Positions 18,182-26,743 of a DNA stretch of 64,000 nt are shown one piece after another. How positions within the stretch are numbered: the stretch's first letter is position 1; the number at the start of each line of letters is the position of its first letter. The stretch comes from Candidatus Pullichristensenella avicola (lineage in GTDB: Bacteria; Bacillota; Clostridia; Christensenellales; Aristaeellaceae): positions 33,172 through 97,171 of the forward strand of contig DVIA01000049.1 in assembly GCA_018711655.1 (NCBI GenBank), given 5' to 3'. The position numbers were made by a program, and so were the translations under genes. The notes beneath the pieces were generated by a model. The model saw nothing but the letters and a program-made list of their open reading frames with translations. It was not told the DNA's origin and did not search any database.

Positions 18182-18403
18182 TCATGGCACAGGATCATAG
18201 CCGCCCTTGTGAAACGGATGACACTTGAGGATGCGCCGCACGGCCAGATAGCCGCCCTTGAGCGCGCCGTATTTCTCCACGGCTTGCAATGCGTATTCGG
18301 AACAGGTGGGCGTAAAGCGGCACGAGGGCGGCGTCGCCGGCGAAATCTGCCGGCGATAGAAGCGGATGAGCGCCAACAGCGCCCGTTTTGCCAGCGTTCT
18401 CAT
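18182..18403 (-). CDS. yidD: Membrane protein insertion efficiency factor YidD
   Basis: The 73-residue protein shows the full YidD signature: [27 protein letters not shown], and [14 protein letters not shown], with the three conserved cysteines. The start at 18403 overlaps the rnpA stop by four bases (ATGA), so translation is coupled. It is a small amphipathic membrane-associated protein that assists YidC. Confidence 0.95.
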   Translation of the reverse strand: MRTLAKRALLALIRFYRRQISPATPPSCRFTPTCSEYALQAVEKYGALKGGYLAVRRILKCHPFHKGGYDPVP

Positions 18404-18777
18404 GCTTCGCCTTCTTCCAGAAGCCGCGCGCGCTCCAGCGCGCGATGCATCTCGCGCGTCAGCGCCGCGTGCGGGCATCGGGCCGCCCCGGGGCGCGCCA
18501 CGAAGATATACCTGCCCCGCTTCAGGCGCGGACGCAGCAAGCGCGCGTCCTCGCGCAGACAGCGGCGCACGCGGTTGCGCACAACGGCGTTGCCCACTTT
18601 GGAGGATACGGAAAACCCCAGCTTGAGATCCTTCGCGCGCAGGTAGATCACTACCAGGCTGTGGGAAGGGTAACTCTTGCCCTTTCGGTATACATACCGA
18701 TAGTTGCGATTTCTGCCCAGGCGGCAGGCGCGCGGAAAGCGCAGGTCCGCCCGGACGGCCCGTTCCTCCACGGTCAT
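18400..18777 (-). CDS. rnpA: Ribonuclease P protein component
   Basis: The protein has 125 residues. Typical features are the N-terminal aromatic cleft region ([17 protein letters not shown]) and the RNR helix motif ([13 protein letters not shown]) near residue 62. It binds the catalytic P RNA and helps 5' maturation of tRNAs. The ATG at 18777 is 9 bases after the rpmH stop codon. Confidence 0.95.
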   Translation of the reverse strand: MTVEERAVRADLRFPRACRLGRNRNYRYVYRKGKSYPSHSLVVIYLRAKDLKLGFSVSSKVGNAVVRNRVRRCLREDARLLRPRLKRGRYIFVARPGAARCPHAALTREMHRALERARLLEEGEA

Positions 18778-18785
18778 GGCGGCGC

Positions 18786-18920
18786 TTACGCGCTGAGCGT
18801 CTTGCGGCCGCGCAGGCGACGGGCCTTGAGGACGCGACGGCCGGCCTTGGTCTTCATGCGGGCGCGGAAACCGTGCACCTTGGCTCTCTGACGCGTTTTG
18901 GGCTGGAAAGTACGCTTCAT
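18786..18920 (-). CDS. rpmH: 50S ribosomal protein bL34
   Basis: This 44-residue basic protein begins [20 protein letters not shown] and ends GRKTLSA, the standard bL34 pattern. GAAGGAG lies about 9 bases upstream of the ATG. It leads the rpmH-rnpA-yidD-yidC-khpB operon. Confidence 0.97.
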   Translation of the reverse strand: MKRTFQPKTRQRAKVHGFRARMKTKAGRRVLKARRLRGRKTLSA

Positions 18921-19129
18921 GGAAAACAACTCCTTCAATCGAAATAATATGTCTGGCGCTTCTGCGCGGGCCGGCTGCCCACGCGGGAAAAGCGGACATT
19001 CCCAAGATACAGCCTTTACAGTATAGACGAAACACGCCGCCCTGTCAAGGCAAAATATATGAAGTTTCCGCGCGCCGCGCTTGCGTTTTGCGGTTTGTGC
19101 TTTTATAATGGACGCGGGAGGCAAAGCGC

Positions 19130-19690
19130 ATGTGTCTGCAAGTGGAATTTGGCGGCCAGACAATGGCCTTTGAGACCGCGCCGGGGTTGTTTTCGCCCGC
19201 GCGCGCGGATCGGGGAACCCTGGCGATGCTGGGCGTGGCGGCGCTGCAGCCCGGGTTGCGCGTGCTGGACCTGGGCTGCGGCTGGGGGCTGGCGGGCGTA
19301 TACGCGGCCCTGGTCTGCGGCGCGCAAAACGTGGTCATGACCGACGTAGACCCCCTCGCCGCGGAAACGGCGCGCCGCAACGCCGTTCGCAACGGCGTGG
19401 GAGAGGCGCGCGTGTATGTCGGCGACGCTCTGCAGGCCGTGCCCGACGCGGCCTTTGACCGCATTCTCCTCAATCCCCCCTACCAAAGCGATTTTTCCGT
19501 CGCAAAAAAGCTGATCCTGAAAAGCTTTAACCGGCTGGAGATGGGCGGGAAGCTGTTTCTCGTCGTCAAGCGCCGGGATTGGTATTTCAACAAACTCAAA
19601 AGCGTGTTCGGCGGCGCGCGCGCACACATGCGGGACGGCTATTTCGTCTTTGAGGCCGAGCGGCGCAGCCGCAGCTACGCGCAAACGTAA
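19130..19690 (+). CDS. RsmC-like class I SAM methyltransferase (MTS domain)
   Basis: The protein has 186 residues. The SAM-binding motif I is [16 protein letters not shown] (about residues 44-59), the acidic end of strand 2 is MTDVDPLA, and the catalytic motif IV is LLNPPYQ (about 117-123). This short single-domain form matches the clostridial RsmC-like family that methylates exocyclic amino groups of guanine in rRNA (E. coli RsmC acts on G1207 of 16S). Family is firm, target inferred. It is divergent from rpmH. Confidence 0.85.
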   Translation: MCLQVEFGGQTMAFETAPGLFSPARADRGTLAMLGVAALQPGLRVLDLGCGWGLAGVYAALVCGAQNVVMTDVDPLAAETARRNAVRNGVGEARVYVGDALQAVPDAAFDRILLNPPYQSDFSVAKKLILKSFNRLEMGGKLFLVVKRRDWYFNKLKSVFGGARAHMRDGYFVFEAERRSRSYAQT

Positions 19691-19733
19691 ACATTTCGTC
19701 ACATTTGTCGCCCCAGGTTTACGCGTTCTGCGC

Positions 19734-19762
19734 TTGACAGGCCGTCGCCAAGCGACTAAAAT
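19734..19762 (+). promoter_or_regulatory. Sigma-A promoter of rny
   Basis: TTGACA at 19734-19739 and TAAAAT at 19757-19762 are separated by 17 bases. Transcription would start near 19769, leaving a leader of about 200 bases before the rny TTG. In that leader, CGATAG near 19822 and CTATCG near 19872 could pair as an extended hairpin with GGAA/TTCC; no known riboswitch is recognised. Confidence 0.75.
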
Positions 19763-19965
19763 AGATAGGTAGACTGCGTATGGCTATACGCTTTTCTTCA
19801 CGGCACAGGCCGGTTGACTGACGATAGATTCCCCGCCGCGGACGCGGTTTTGCATATGTAGGTAACCGGAAACTATCGACAGCATCATATAAACGCCCGC
19901 AAAGCGCCCAGGCCTTGCCGATTTCCACTGGAATTGAGAATTTTTGGAAAAGGAGGGACTGGCGC

Positions 19966-21498
19966 TTGATTTATGCAATCGTCGCGGTCGTTGCGCTGGC
20001 GGTTGGCTTGGCGGTAGGCTATTTCTACCGCAAGAATGCGATGGAAAAGAAGATCGGGCAGACCGAAGAAGTCGCCCGCAATATGCTCGAGGACGCGACC
20101 CGCAAGGCCGAGGATAAGAAAAAAGAGGCCATTCTGGAGGCAAAAGAGGAAATCATCCGCCTCAAGAGCGAACTGGACAAGGAGGTCCGCGATCGCCGCA
20201 GCGAGGTCACCCGCATGGAACGCAGGCTTACCCAGCGCGAAGAACAGCTCGACAAAAAGGCCGACCATCTCGAATCCCGCGAAGAACAGCTCAACGCCAA
20301 ATACAAGGACGCCGAGCGTTTGGAAGACGAGGCCCGTCAGCTGCATCAGCAGCAACAGCAGGAACTGGAACGCATCGCCAACATGACCATGGAGGATGCC
20401 AAAAACATCCTGATCGGCCGCATTCAGAAAGACGCCTACCACGACGCCGCCGTCATGGTGCGCGAGATCGAATCCCGCGCCAAGGAGGAAGGCGACAAAA
20501 AGGCGCGCAACATCATCGCACTGGCCATTCAGAAGTGCGCCGCAGATCATGTGGCGGAAACCACGGTTTCGGTGGTCGCCCTGCCCAACGACGACATGAA
20601 GGGCCGCATCATCGGCCGCGAAGGCCGCAACATCCGCACGCTGGAAACGGCGACCGGCGTCGATCTCATCATCGACGACACGCCCGAGGCTGTCATCATC
20701 TCCGCGTTCGATCCCGTGCGCCGCGAGATCGCCCGCATCGCCCTGGAAAAGCTCATCATGGACGGCCGTATCCACCCCGCCCGCATCGAGGAAATGGTGG
20801 AAAAGGCCCGCCGGGAAGTGGATCAGCAGATCCGCGAGGCCGGCGAACAGGCCGTGTTTGAAACCAACCTGCACAACATCCATCCGGAACTGGTGAAACT
20901 GCTGGGGCGCATGCGGTATCGCACCAGCTACGGCCAGAACGTGCTGCGGCACTCCATCGAGGTCAGCCATCTGGCCGGCGTCATGGCCGCCGAACTGGGC
21001 GCGGATGTGCAGATCGCCAAGCGCGCCGGGCTTTTGCACGACATCGGCAAAGCCATCGACCGCGAAGTCGAGGGCACGCACGTCAGCATCGGCGCGGAAC
21101 TTGCCAAAAAATTCCGCGAAAACGATCAGGTGATCAACTGCATCATGGCCCACCACGGCGATGTGGAGGCCCAGTCGGTCGAAGCGGTGCTTGTTCAGGC
21201 CGCGGACGCCATTTCCGCCGCCCGCCCCGGCGCGCGGCGCGAATCGCTGGAAAACTACATCAAGCGCCTGGAGAAGCTCGAATCCATCGCCTATTCCTTC
21301 GAAGGGGTGGAAACCTGCTACGCCATTCAGTCCGGCCGCGAGGTGCGCATCATCGTCAAGCCCGAGGACGTCAACGACGCCGGCACCCTGGTGCTGGCCC
21401 GCGAGATCGTCAAGCGCATCGAAAGCGAGATGGAGTATCCCGGCCAGATCAAGGTCAACGTCATCCGCGAAACGCGCGCGGTGGACTTTGCCAAGTAA
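19966..21498 (+). CDS. rny: Ribonuclease Y
   Basis: The protein has 510 residues. An N-terminal membrane helix ([20 protein letters not shown]) is followed by a long coiled coil (about 30-185), a KH domain (about 200-265, [15 protein letters not shown]) and an HD domain (about 325-420; the HD pair is in [10 protein letters not shown] and HHGDVE lies after it). The TTG at 19966 is chosen: AAAGGAGGG is 9 bases upstream and the membrane helix then starts at residue 2, as in other RNase Y proteins. This endonuclease initiates mRNA decay at the membrane. Confidence 0.96.
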   Translation: MIYAIVAVVALAVGLAVGYFYRKNAMEKKIGQTEEVARNMLEDATRKAEDKKKEAILEAKEEIIRLKSELDKEVRDRRSEVTRMERRLTQREEQLDKKADHLESREEQLNAKYKDAERLEDEARQLHQQQQQELERIANMTMEDAKNILIGRIQKDAYHDAAVMVREIESRAKEEGDKKARNIIALAIQKCAADHVAETTVSVVALPNDDMKGRIIGREGRNIRTLETATGVDLIIDDTPEAVIISAFDPVRREIARIALEKLIMDGRIHPARIEEMVEKARREVDQQIREAGEQAVFETNLHNIHPELVKLLGRMRYRTSYGQNVLRHSIEVSHLAGVMAAELGADVQIAKRAGLLHDIGKAIDREVEGTHVSIGAELAKKFRENDQVINCIMAHHGDVEAQSVEAVLVQAADAISAARPGARRESLENYIKRLEKLESIAYSFEGVETCYAIQSGREVRIIVKPEDVNDAGTLVLAREIVKRIESEMEYPGQIKVNVIRETRAVDFAK

Positions 21499-21505
21499 AA
21501 CGCAT

Positions 21506-21534
21506 GGCCGCCTTCCACGCGGGAGGCGGCCTTT
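21506..21534 (+). terminator. Terminator between rny and the mazG-like gene
   Basis: GGCCGCCT at 21506-21513 pairs with AGGCGGCC at 21524-21531, followed by a short T run. It may attenuate rather than end transcription because the next gene follows closely. Confidence 0.7.
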
Positions 21535-21561
21535 CTCAACCTTTCGGAAAGAGGAACGAAC

Positions 21562-21897
21562 ATGACTGGAAACGAATACCAAAAACTGGCCGCGCGCACG
21601 ATGAACCCCGCCCTGCAGGGGCGCGACGTGCTCATCAACGGCGTCATGGGCCTGTGCGGCGAGGCCGGCGAGGCCATCGACATCGTCAAAAAGCATCTGG
21701 CGCAGGGGCACGAACTGGACCGCGAGGGGCTGATCAAGGAACTGGGCGACGTGGCCTGGTACCTGGCCGAAACCGCCACGGCGCTGGGCGTCGATTTGGA
21801 CGAGATTCTGGGCCGCAATATCGAAAAGTTGAAAAACCGCTATCCCGAAGGCTTCAGCACGGAAAAATCGCAGCACCGCCAGGCCGGGGATGTGTGA
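21562..21897 (+). CDS. MazG-like nucleotide pyrophosphohydrolase
   Basis: The protein has 111 residues. The metal-binding pattern of all-alpha NTP pyrophosphatases is visible: GEAGEAIDIVKKHL near residue 35 and KELGDVAWYLAE near residue 60 (E-x2-E then E-x2-D). A GGAAAGAGG site precedes the ATG. It probably hydrolyses non-canonical or excess nucleoside triphosphates. Confidence 0.9.
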   Translation: MTGNEYQKLAARTMNPALQGRDVLINGVMGLCGEAGEAIDIVKKHLAQGHELDREGLIKELGDVAWYLAETATALGVDLDEILGRNIEKLKNRYPEGFSTEKSQHRQAGDV

Positions 21898-21996
21898 AAA
21901 CGGCGCCGCGAACGGCGCGTGCGCTTTCCAGCGCCCGCCGCGCTTCCATGGCCCCGGCTCGGCTTTGCCCCGCAAACGACAGGGCCTTTGTTGAAG

Positions 21997-22026
21997 AAAG
22001 CAGAGTTTGTCTCTGCTTTTCTTTTT
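21997..22026 (+). terminator. Intrinsic terminator of the mazG-like gene
   Basis: AAAGCAGAG pairs with CTCTGCTTT around a 5-base loop and is followed by TCTTTTTC. This is a typical T-tract terminator about 100 bases past the stop codon. Confidence 0.85.
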
Positions 22027-22138
22027 CAGGCAACGCACCGGCGCCGCGCCGCATCCGATCGCCCGGAGGCAAAACTTTTGAAACAGGCTGCCTGTGAAAG
22101 CGCGCGTTTGTCCGTTTCTTCTGGCCGCGGAAACAGAA

Positions 22139-22690
22139 AGCGCCGCGGAAACGCAGCGCGCAAAACGGGCGCGGCGCCCTGGCAATTGCGCCCCGGCAAG
22201 TTCCAATCCCCGCCGCGCTTCCCGCCGCATCAAAACGCCGGCGCGGCACGTCTTGCGCCCGCAAAAGCGGTCCGCGGCCGCGCATCCACAAAGCGCCGCG
22301 GAAACGCAGCGCGCAAAACGGGCGCGGTCGCCCTGGCAATTGCGCCCCGGCAAGTTCCAATCCCCGCCGCGCTTCCCGCCGCATCAAAACGCCGGCGCGG
22401 CGCGTCTTGCGCCCGCAAAAGCGGTCCGCGGCCGCGCATCCACAAAGCGCCGCGGAAACGCAGCGCGCAAAACGGGCGTTGTCCTCTTTGGCAATTGCGT
22501 CCCGGCAAATTCCAACCTTCGCCGCGCTTCCCGCCGCATCAAAACGCCGGCGCGGCGCGTCTTGCGCCCGCAAAAGCGGTCCGCGGCCGCGCATCCGCAA
22601 AGCGCCGCGGAAACGCGGCCCGCAAAACGGGCGCGGCCGCCCTGGCAATTGCGCCCCGGCAAATTCCAACCCTCGCCGCGCAGGGAGAGC
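22139..22690. repeat. Four tandem repeats of 153-155 bp
   Basis: Units begin CGCCGCGGAAACGCAG at 22141, 22294, 22448 and 22603; the last is cut short near 22682. Units are nearly identical, with small indels and a slightly more divergent third copy. Open frames run through on both strands but shift register between copies and are low-complexity, so I read the block as non-coding. The unit length is close to that of the repeat at 4637-5080, though the sequence is different. Confidence 0.85.
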
Positions 22691-22745
22691 CTCCCGCTGA
22701 TGGTTCCGTCCCTTCAAACGCCATACCCGGCCAGGGCGCGCTTTT

Positions 22746-23267
22746 TTACTTCTTCCCTTTCAGCACGGTCTGCAGATGGGCCCACATTTCCTCGCTGGGT
22801 TGGATGAGCAGGATCTTCATGCCTTCGGTGCTGTCGTAGGCCATGGCCTTGACGGGCAGCGTGGCGCGGCGCAGCGTGGCGCGCAGAACCTTTGCGCCGG
22901 GGAAGCGCTTTTTCATCTCCTCCGGTTCGCCCAGCGCCTTGAGGCGGCTGAAATAGACGTCCTCCATAAAGCGCGGCCGTCCCGGCCCGTAGACGCGCTC
23001 GACGCGCATCTGCTTTGTGTTGGCTGTATACAGGTAGTTGAGCACATAGTCCTGCAAAAACTTCAGCCCCAGAAGGCCGCCCAGCACCCAGTAGGCCACC
23101 GAGGCGATGGTATAGGCGACCTGCGCGTCCAGAATGCGAAAAAAGGTCAGCGTGTACTGCAAAAAGGTGAGCACAAACTGCGCCGCAAAGAGGAATACCG
23201 CCGCGAGGACCACCGCCACGCAGCCCTGCCACATCTTCAGGCGCGGACCCGATACTCTCTGTTCCAT
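22746..23267 (-). CDS. Small two-helix membrane protein of unknown function
   Basis: The protein has 173 residues, with GGAGGGGAG upstream of the ATG. Two hydrophobic segments lie at about residues 13-40 and 48-75, followed by a soluble basic domain with KALGEPEEMKKRFPGAK and a C-terminal part with MAYDSTEGMKILLIQPSEE. I recognise no family. It is divergent from the DtxR-type regulator, with 97 bases between starts, so it may be a target of that regulator. Confidence 0.7.
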   Translation of the reverse strand: MEQRVSGPRLKMWQGCVAVVLAAVFLFAAQFVLTFLQYTLTFFRILDAQVAYTIASVAYWVLGGLLGLKFLQDYVLNYLYTANTKQMRVERVYGPGRPRFMEDVYFSRLKALGEPEEMKKRFPGAKVLRATLRRATLPVKAMAYDSTEGMKILLIQPSEEMWAHLQTVLKGKK

Positions 23268-23290
23268 AAAACTCCCCTCCGCCCGCGCAC

Positions 23291-23319
23291 TTGACAGCGG
23301 GCCGTTTTTCCTCTATTAT
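23291..23319 (+). promoter_or_regulatory. Sigma-A promoter of the DtxR-type regulator
   Basis: TTGACA at 23291-23296 and TATTAT at 23314-23319 with a 17-base spacer precede the gene at 23365. Confidence 0.75.
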
Positions 23320-23364
23320 GAACATAGCACGGTCACAGCGTTGATCGCAGGAGGTGCAAGCGCC

Positions 23365-23742
23365 ATGCAGGTGCGTGAATCCCGGGAAAACTATTTGGAA
23401 GCCATTCTCATGCTGCAAAAAAAGCATGGCTATGTGCGTTCTGTGGACGTGGCCAATCACCTCGGCTTTTCACGGCCGAGCGTCTCGGTGGCCGTGAGCA
23501 ACCTGCGCCGGCTCGGCCTGGTGGAAATGGACGAACACGGCCTGCTTTCCCTCACGCCGGACGGCCTGCACGAAGCCGAGCAGGTGCTGGAGCGCCATTT
23601 GCTCATCACCGATTGGCTCACCGGGTTGGGCGTGCGCGAAGAGATCGCCGCCGAGGACGCCTGCCGCATCGAACACGTCATCAGCCAGGAAAGTTTCGAC
23701 TGCATCCGCCGCCATGTGGAAAAGCGAACGGCGGCGAAGTGA
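23365..23742 (+). CDS. Metal-dependent transcriptional regulator, DtxR/MntR family
   Basis: The protein has 125 residues, the short MntR-like form without the SH3 domain. Residues 1-70 form the winged helix (SRENYLEAILMLQ, VRSVDVANHLGFSRPSVS), and the C-terminal helices carry candidate metal ligands (ERHLLITDWL, CRIEHVISQESFDCI). The ATG at 23365 follows AGGAGG with 8-9 bases spacing. Family members repress transporters when Mn or Fe is bound; no transporter gene is adjacent, so the target is unknown. Confidence 0.9.
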   Translation: MQVRESRENYLEAILMLQKKHGYVRSVDVANHLGFSRPSVSVAVSNLRRLGLVEMDEHGLLSLTPDGLHEAEQVLERHLLITDWLTGLGVREEIAAEDACRIEHVISQESFDCIRRHVEKRTAAK

Positions 23743-23804
23743 GCTGCGCGTCGCTCCCCCTTCGGCCTGTTTTCGCGTGCTTTTTCCGAAAGAGGCCAAA
23801 GTTT

Positions 23805-25301
23805 TCATTCAATGGCGTCAATGGTGTAGCTCTCCTGATAGTATTCAGAGATGTTGAACAGCCAGTCCGTCAAAAACGCCTCCCAATCCCCACCGCTGGC
23901 GTCGTTCAGCGCATAAACCAGGTCATATTCCCCCATCACATCGCCCGCGAGGCCGCGTTGATAGAAAAGGCGCAGCCCCTCGAGGAACTCCGCGCGTCCC
24001 ATGGCGGCGCGCATCTCGTGCATGACCAGCGCGCCGCGTTCGCGCACAACGGTCGTATATTCGCTGGCGCTGAATAGCGCGCCGTCGCTGGTGATCTCCA
24101 GCCCGCCGGGCAGCATGAACTGCGCCGCGGGCAGCACGTCTTCGTTGAGGGCCTGCAAAAACGCCTCGCGCCCATCGCTCTCCTCCAGCGCAAGGTATGC
24201 GACATATTCCCCCGTCGCCTCGGAAAGCCACGCGTCGCGCGTGGGCATGGCATAGGCGCCATAGCCGAAAAACTGCTTTGCCAGCGCGCGCCGCAGCGCC
24301 ATCGCGTTAAAAAGCGCATCCTCGTTTGCCCAGATCAGCCCCGGCAGGCTGAGCGCCTCCAGCGCGTAATCGGACTGCGCGAGGGTCACATCCCAGGGAA
24401 GCTTTCCAAACCAGTTCTCGTAAGTTTCCAGCGTTTCCAGCGCTGTTTCCAGCGCCCGCGGCCCGCCGCCGCGGCTGGAGGCAAGCACGCGCACGCGCGT
24501 TCCCGACGCCGTTTCCCCCGCATATTCGCGCCAGCGCATGCCAAAACTCACGCACAATTCGCGCAATCCTTCGGCCGAAAGCGTCCAGGCGCGCGTGCCG
24601 TCGTCGTTGTCCAGCGCCTTGACCTCGCCCGGGCCGGCCAGCAGATAGCGCTCGGGCAGGGTGACGGTCAGTTCATAGTCGGCGCGGTCGGCATAGACGT
24701 AATTGACGTGCTGCAAGGGATCCGTGGCGACAAACATCCCATCCTCGCGGCGCAACGCCTGGAAATAGAAGCCGCGCAACCGCCAATCGCTTTCCCCCAC
24801 GCCCAGAGACGCGGCGTTGCGCGTGAGCAACAGCGTGTATTCAAAGTCAAACGCGCACGTCTCTCCCGGTTCCAGGCCGCATTCCACGCGCAGAAAAAGC
24901 TCTTCATCGCCGGCCATGCCCCAATCCGCGGCCTCGCCGTCAACCAGCACGCGCTCGATCGCCACGCCGCCGGGCGCGTAGCCCTCCGGCAAAACGGCGC
25001 CAAGCGCGTCCGTTTCGTACATCAGCGCGCTTTGGCGGCGGAACATGTTGGCGTATGCGGAAAACTCGACGCGGTCGAGCGCTTCGCCGGTGCGGTTGGT
25101 ATAGACGAGGCGCTGCCGAATGCGCAGCGCCTGTTCCTCTTCAAGAAATTCCATATCCAGCGTATAGCGATCCGCCGTTTCCGTTCCCTCTCCCTGCGCG
25201 TGCGCGGACGCGAGGAAGATGGCCGCCACCGCGCTGAGCGCGAGCAGCGCCGCCAGAATCAGCGCCAAAAGGCGCACAAACTGTTTTTGCCGTTTGCGCA
25301 T
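23805..25301 (-). CDS. M1-aminopeptidase-like protein lacking zinc-binding motif
   Basis: The protein has 498 residues from the ATG at 25301, which nearly touches the lepB stop codon. Residues 5-35 form a membrane anchor or signal. A beta-rich N-terminal domain (about 45-265) and a catalytic-like domain (about 270-498) follow the M1 plan: SLPGLIWANE takes the place of the GAMEN loop (about 318-327), and WLSEATGEY (about 359-367) keeps the downstream glutamate region. The zinc motif HExxH is replaced by RALAK at 338-342, so both His ligands and the catalytic Glu are gone. It should be an extracytoplasmic pseudo-peptidase, perhaps a binding or assembly protein. It closes an operon with two signal peptidases. 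Confidence 0.75.
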   Translation of the reverse strand: MRKRQKQFVRLLALILAALLALSAVAAIFLASAHAQGEGTETADRYTLDMEFLEEEQALRIRQRLVYTNRTGEALDRVEFSAYANMFRRQSALMYETDALGAVLPEGYAPGGVAIERVLVDGEAADWGMAGDEELFLRVECGLEPGETCAFDFEYTLLLTRNAASLGVGESDWRLRGFYFQALRREDGMFVATDPLQHVNYVYADRADYELTVTLPERYLLAGPGEVKALDNDDGTRAWTLSAEGLRELCVSFGMRWREYAGETASGTRVRVLASSRGGGPRALETALETLETYENWFGKLPWDVTLAQSDYALEALSLPGLIWANEDALFNAMALRRALAKQFFGYGAYAMPTRDAWLSEATGEYVAYLALEESDGREAFLQALNEDVLPAAQFMLPGGLEITSDGALFSASEYTTVVRERGALVMHEMRAAMGRAEFLEGLRLFYQRGLAGDVMGEYDLVYALNDASGGDWEAFLTDWLFNISEYYQESYTIDAIE

Positions 25302-25302
25302 G

Positions 25303-26001
25303 CTATTCCACCACACGAATATCGCTCAGCGGCCAGAATACGAAGCGCACCCTGCCCACGATCATATCCCCGGTGATGGGGCCGACATCGTCGCTGGGCA
25401 TGCGGCTGTCGTGCCAGTCGCGGGAATCATGGCTGTCGTAAATGTTGTCGCCAACGACAAAATACTCGTCCTCGTCCAGCGTATACGGCCCGTAATCGTC
25501 CGGATGGCCGTTGGGGTAATAGGCGGGATTGACGCCGGCATCGGGGTCGATGGCCTCGCCGTTGATATAGGTGACGTTGTATTTGCGCTCCACAACATCG
25601 CCCGGCACGCCGCGCACGCGCTTGACGAAGTTGGTTTGCGTTTCAATGCCGAACAGGCCCGGCGAGGTGCGGTTCGGGTAGTGGCAAATGACCACGTCGC
25701 CGCGCTCCACGCCGCCCAGGCGCACATCCAGCACCGAGACAAAAAGCCGTTCGCCGTTCAGCAGCGTATCGTACATGGAATCGCCGTCCACGCGAATCAG
25801 CGTGAACAGGAACGTGCGGATAAGCAGGGCGATCAGCACCGCCGCGGCCAGGGCGATCACCCATTCGCGGATCTCGCGTCCCACCGACTTTTTCGGTTTT
25901 TCCTGCCGCGCGCCGCCGCTGCGTTGCGCGCGGGCGATGCGGCGGCTTTCCGGCCGCGTTTCGGGCCTTTCTTCCCGCCTGATCTCGTCGCTCACTGTCA
26001 T
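25303..26001 (-). CDS. lepB: Type I signal peptidase (first of a pair)
   Basis: The protein has 232 residues. A charged N-terminal cytoplasmic tail of about 43 residues precedes one membrane helix (46-68). The catalytic Ser75 lies in GDSMYDTL and Lys127 in FVKRVRGVPGD; GDNIYDSHDSRDW is box E. A GAAGAGAGGAA site lies upstream of the ATG at 26001. It cleaves signal peptides at the outer face. It follows a second, smaller signal peptidase by 13 bases. Confidence 0.95.
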   Translation of the reverse strand: MTVSDEIRREERPETRPESRRIARAQRSGGARQEKPKKSVGREIREWVIALAAAVLIALLIRTFLFTLIRVDGDSMYDTLLNGERLFVSVLDVRLGGVERGDVVICHYPNRTSPGLFGIETQTNFVKRVRGVPGDVVERKYNVTYINGEAIDPDAGVNPAYYPNGHPDDYGPYTLDEDEYFVVGDNIYDSHDSRDWHDSRMPSDDVGPITGDMIVGRVRFVFWPLSDIRVVE

Positions 26002-26014
26002 TTCCTCTCTTCCG

Positions 26015-26530
26015 TCAATAGATACCGCGAAAAAACTGTTCCACGGGCCATACCTTGATGCGGGCGCGGCCGATAAAATCCGACCGGGAAAGCACGCCCA
26101 CGTCCGCGGCGCGGCTGTCGTAGCTTTCCAGGCGGTTGTCGCCCAGGACAAGATACTCGTCTGCTGCGAGGACGACTTCAAAATCCTCACAGGCCTCTGT
26201 GCCCGTGGCATACGGTTCCTCCGCAACCTCGCCGTTGATGTAGGCAACCCCATCGCGAATGGCGTAGGTATCGCCCGGCACGGCGGCGACGCGCTTCAAA
26301 TACGTCTCCGTCTGGCTGTGTTCCGGCAGCCTGCACAGGGCCACGTCGCCGCGCGCCGGGCCGGAAAACCAGTAATCGAATTTGGTGACGACCACGATAT
26401 CCGCGCTGTAAAGCGTGGGTTCCATGGAACTGCCCACCACGCGCGCCGTACCGACCACATATGTGCGCAAAACATAGCCCACCACCAGCGCCCCGACGAT
26501 CCAGGCGCACCAGGAAAGAACACGCTTCAT
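26015..26530 (-). CDS. lepB: Type I signal peptidase (second of a pair)
   Basis: The protein has 171 residues. One membrane helix (about 5-22) is followed by the catalytic Ser35 in GSSMEPTL, Lys79 in YLKRVAAVPGD, and LGDNRLESYDSR. The N-terminal tail is much shorter than in the neighbouring paralogue, and the two differ widely, suggesting different substrates rather than recent duplication. The start overlaps the DUF951 gene by four bases. Confidence 0.95.
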   Translation of the reverse strand: MKRVLSWCAWIVGALVVGYVLRTYVVGTARVVGSSMEPTLYSADIVVVTKFDYWFSGPARGDVALCRLPEHSQTETYLKRVAAVPGDTYAIRDGVAYINGEVAEEPYATGTEACEDFEVVLAADEYLVLGDNRLESYDSRAADVGVLSRSDFIGRARIKVWPVEQFFRGIY

Positions 26531-26739
26531 TGACGCTCCTCCGCACCGCAAGGGTCGGATGCGGCGCGCTCAATGCGCCGCACCCGCTTTTCAAACACAG
26601 GACGTTCCAGCATGACGACCCTTCCACAACCCTCGCAGCGCATCTTGATATCCGAACCAACGAAGGTGATCTTCCACAGATCGCTCCCGCAGGGATGCGC
26701 CTTTTTCATTTTGACGATATCGCCGACCGACAAAAGCAT
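26527..26739 (-). CDS. DUF951 family protein
   Basis: The 70-residue protein starts MLLSVGDIVKMKKAHPCGSD and contains GSDIKMRCEGCGRVVMLER, the standard DUF951 layout with a CxxC near residue 35. Family members are widespread in Firmicutes; a nucleic-acid binding role has been suggested but not shown here. It leads the short operon with the two signal peptidases. Confidence 0.9.
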   Translation of the reverse strand: MLLSVGDIVKMKKAHPCGSDLWKITFVGSDIKMRCEGCGRVVMLERPVFEKRVRRIERAASDPCGAEERQ

Positions 26740-26743
26740 TCTA

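Noticed and set aside
19763..19965. Riboswitch in the rny leader
   Set aside because: The leader can form hairpins, but no known riboswitch core or conserved motif is visible.
19885..22353. 822-codon minus-strand frame opposite rny
   Set aside because: It runs antisense through RNase Y, the mazG-like gene and the 22 kb repeats, with the low-complexity composition of a shadow frame.
21919..22839. 306-codon frame through the 22 kb tandem repeats
   Set aside because: Frame changes between repeat units, basic low-complexity product and lack of a start site argue against a gene.
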